Below are positions 4,988-5,462 of a DNA stretch of 5,462 nucleotides, piece after piece; position 1 is the stretch's first letter, and each line of letters opens with the position of its first letter. Both the position numbers and the translations under genes were made by a program. Source of the DNA: Bacillota bacterium (GTDB taxonomy: Bacteria > Bacillota > Limnochordia > Limnochordales > ZCTH02-B6); assembly GCA_017578085.1 (NCBI GenBank), contig PKQR01000146.1:1-5462 (forward strand). Direction: 5' to 3'. The notes beneath the pieces were generated by a model that saw nothing but the letters and a program-made list of their open reading frames with translations, was not told the DNA's origin and made no database searches.

Positions 4988-5462
4988 AGCCGGAAGGCCG
5001 CACGGCCTGAGACCTGCGGGCCGCCCGGGGCTGGAAGTGCGACAGCTTGCCAAGCGGTTTGGCCCCGTCACGGCGGTGGACGGCGTCAGCCTCACGGTGG
5101 CCGAAGGGGAGCTCTTGGCCGTCGTGGGCCCTTCGGGCTGCGGCAAGACGACGCTGCTGCGGCTCATTGCCGGGTTGGAGCAACCCGACGCGGGGCGCAT
5201 CATCATCCAGGGTCAGGACGTCACGGCGTTGCCTCCGGAGCGGCGGGACGTGGGGTTTGTCTTCCAGCAGTACGCCCTGTTTCCCAACATGACCGTGGCC
5301 GGCAATGTGGAATACGGCCTGAAGCGCAAGGGAATCCCGCGGCCTGAGCGGGACCGGCGGGTGCACGAGATGCTGGCCATGGTGGGCTTGGGCGATCTGG
5401 CCCACCGGCGGCCGGATCAATTGAGCGCGGGGCAGCAGCAGCGGGTGGCCCTGGCGCGGGCC
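4971..5462 (+). CDS. thiQ: Thiamine/TPP ABC transporter ATP-binding protein ThiQ, N-terminal part (3' end outside window)
   Basis: 164 codons, open to the window end. It is the ATPase that should bind the two EAA loops of ThiP. Counting from TTG 4971: conserved start LEVRQLAKRFG (21-31), Walker A GPSGCGKT (53-60), Q-loop VFQQYALFPNMTV (97-109), and signature LSAGQQQRVALARA (151-164). The window stops before Walker B, the D-loop and the H-loop His. The sequence type (GPSGCGKTT, ERRDVGFVFQQYALFPNMTV) is that of the CysA/PotA/FbpC/ThiQ group of importer ATPases, so motifs alone do not fix the substrate; its place after thiB and thiP does. TTG 4971 is preferred over ATG 4980 because AGGAGG lies 8 bases upstream of it. 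Either start leaves about 17-20 residues rich in Gly, Pro and Arg before the conserved domain. The signature has Ala where LSGGQ is usual. If the C-terminal part continues for more than 100 residues beyond the ATPase core, a PotA/CysA-like regulatory domain would be likely instead of short ThiQ. Confidence 0.88.
   Translation, partial: MPGMPEAGRPHGLRPAGRPGLEVRQLAKRFGPVTAVDGVSLTVAEGELLAVVGPSGCGKTTLLRLIAGLEQPDAGRIIIQGQDVTALPPERRDVGFVFQQYALFPNMTVAGNVEYGLKRKGIPRPERDRRVHEMLAMVGLGDLAHRRPDQLSAGQQQRVALARA

Noticed and set aside
1..5462. Search for a novel defence, mobile or biosynthetic system
   Set aside because: Every open region is accounted for by two known importer operons and one riboswitch leader. 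There are no inverted-repeat ends, integrase, tRNA, direct repeat array or unknown conserved gene in the window.

Overview
The window comes from a GC-rich bacterial chromosome (roughly two thirds G+C by eye). All genes are on the + strand, tightly packed, and most overlap their neighbour. Strong purine-rich Shine-Dalgarno sequences (AGGAGG type), GTG/TTG starts and a riboswitch followed by an intrinsic terminator would suit a high-GC Bacillota lineage. The thiamine-binding protein, however, has a signal peptide with no lipobox cysteine, which is more typical of diderm bacteria. The taxon is therefore left open.

Region 1 (1-1944) is the distal part of a branched-chain amino acid (LIV-type/HAAT) ABC transporter operon. 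It holds the C-terminal part of permease LivM, then ATPase LivG (GTG start inside the end of livM), then ATPase LivF (ATGA overlap with livG). The other expected parts, LivH and the LivK-type binding protein, would lie upstream of the window.

Region 2 (1945-2210) is non-coding and is the most informative part. It has about 65 bases with no recognisable feature and no clear liv terminator. Next come a good extended -10 promoter (TTGACG, 17 bp, TGaTACACT) and a TPP (THI-box) riboswitch whose P1 helix begins at about the predicted transcript 5' end. An intrinsic terminator follows, with its U tract touching the next start codon. The 3' strand of P1 (GAGTT) can pair with AACTC to close the aptamer, or, with the adjoining TAGGGA, with AACCTCCCTA in the terminator's 5' arm. 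This is a readable three-state switch. The AGGAGG ribosome-binding site of the next gene lies inside the terminator's 3' arm, so the same hairpin could block both transcription and translation.

Region 3 (2211-5462) is a thiamine/TPP ABC importer operon, thiB-thiP-thiQ: a secreted binding protein, a fused two-domain permease with two EAA loops, and an ATPase cut off by the window end just after its signature motif. The likely logic is feedback: high intracellular TPP folds the aptamer, the terminator/SD hairpin forms and importer synthesis drops. Low TPP allows antitermination and import.

No mobile element, CRISPR array, tRNA or rRNA was seen. The systems present are known ones. The notable content is the compact architecture of the riboswitch expression platform and a few local deviations in the transporter proteins.
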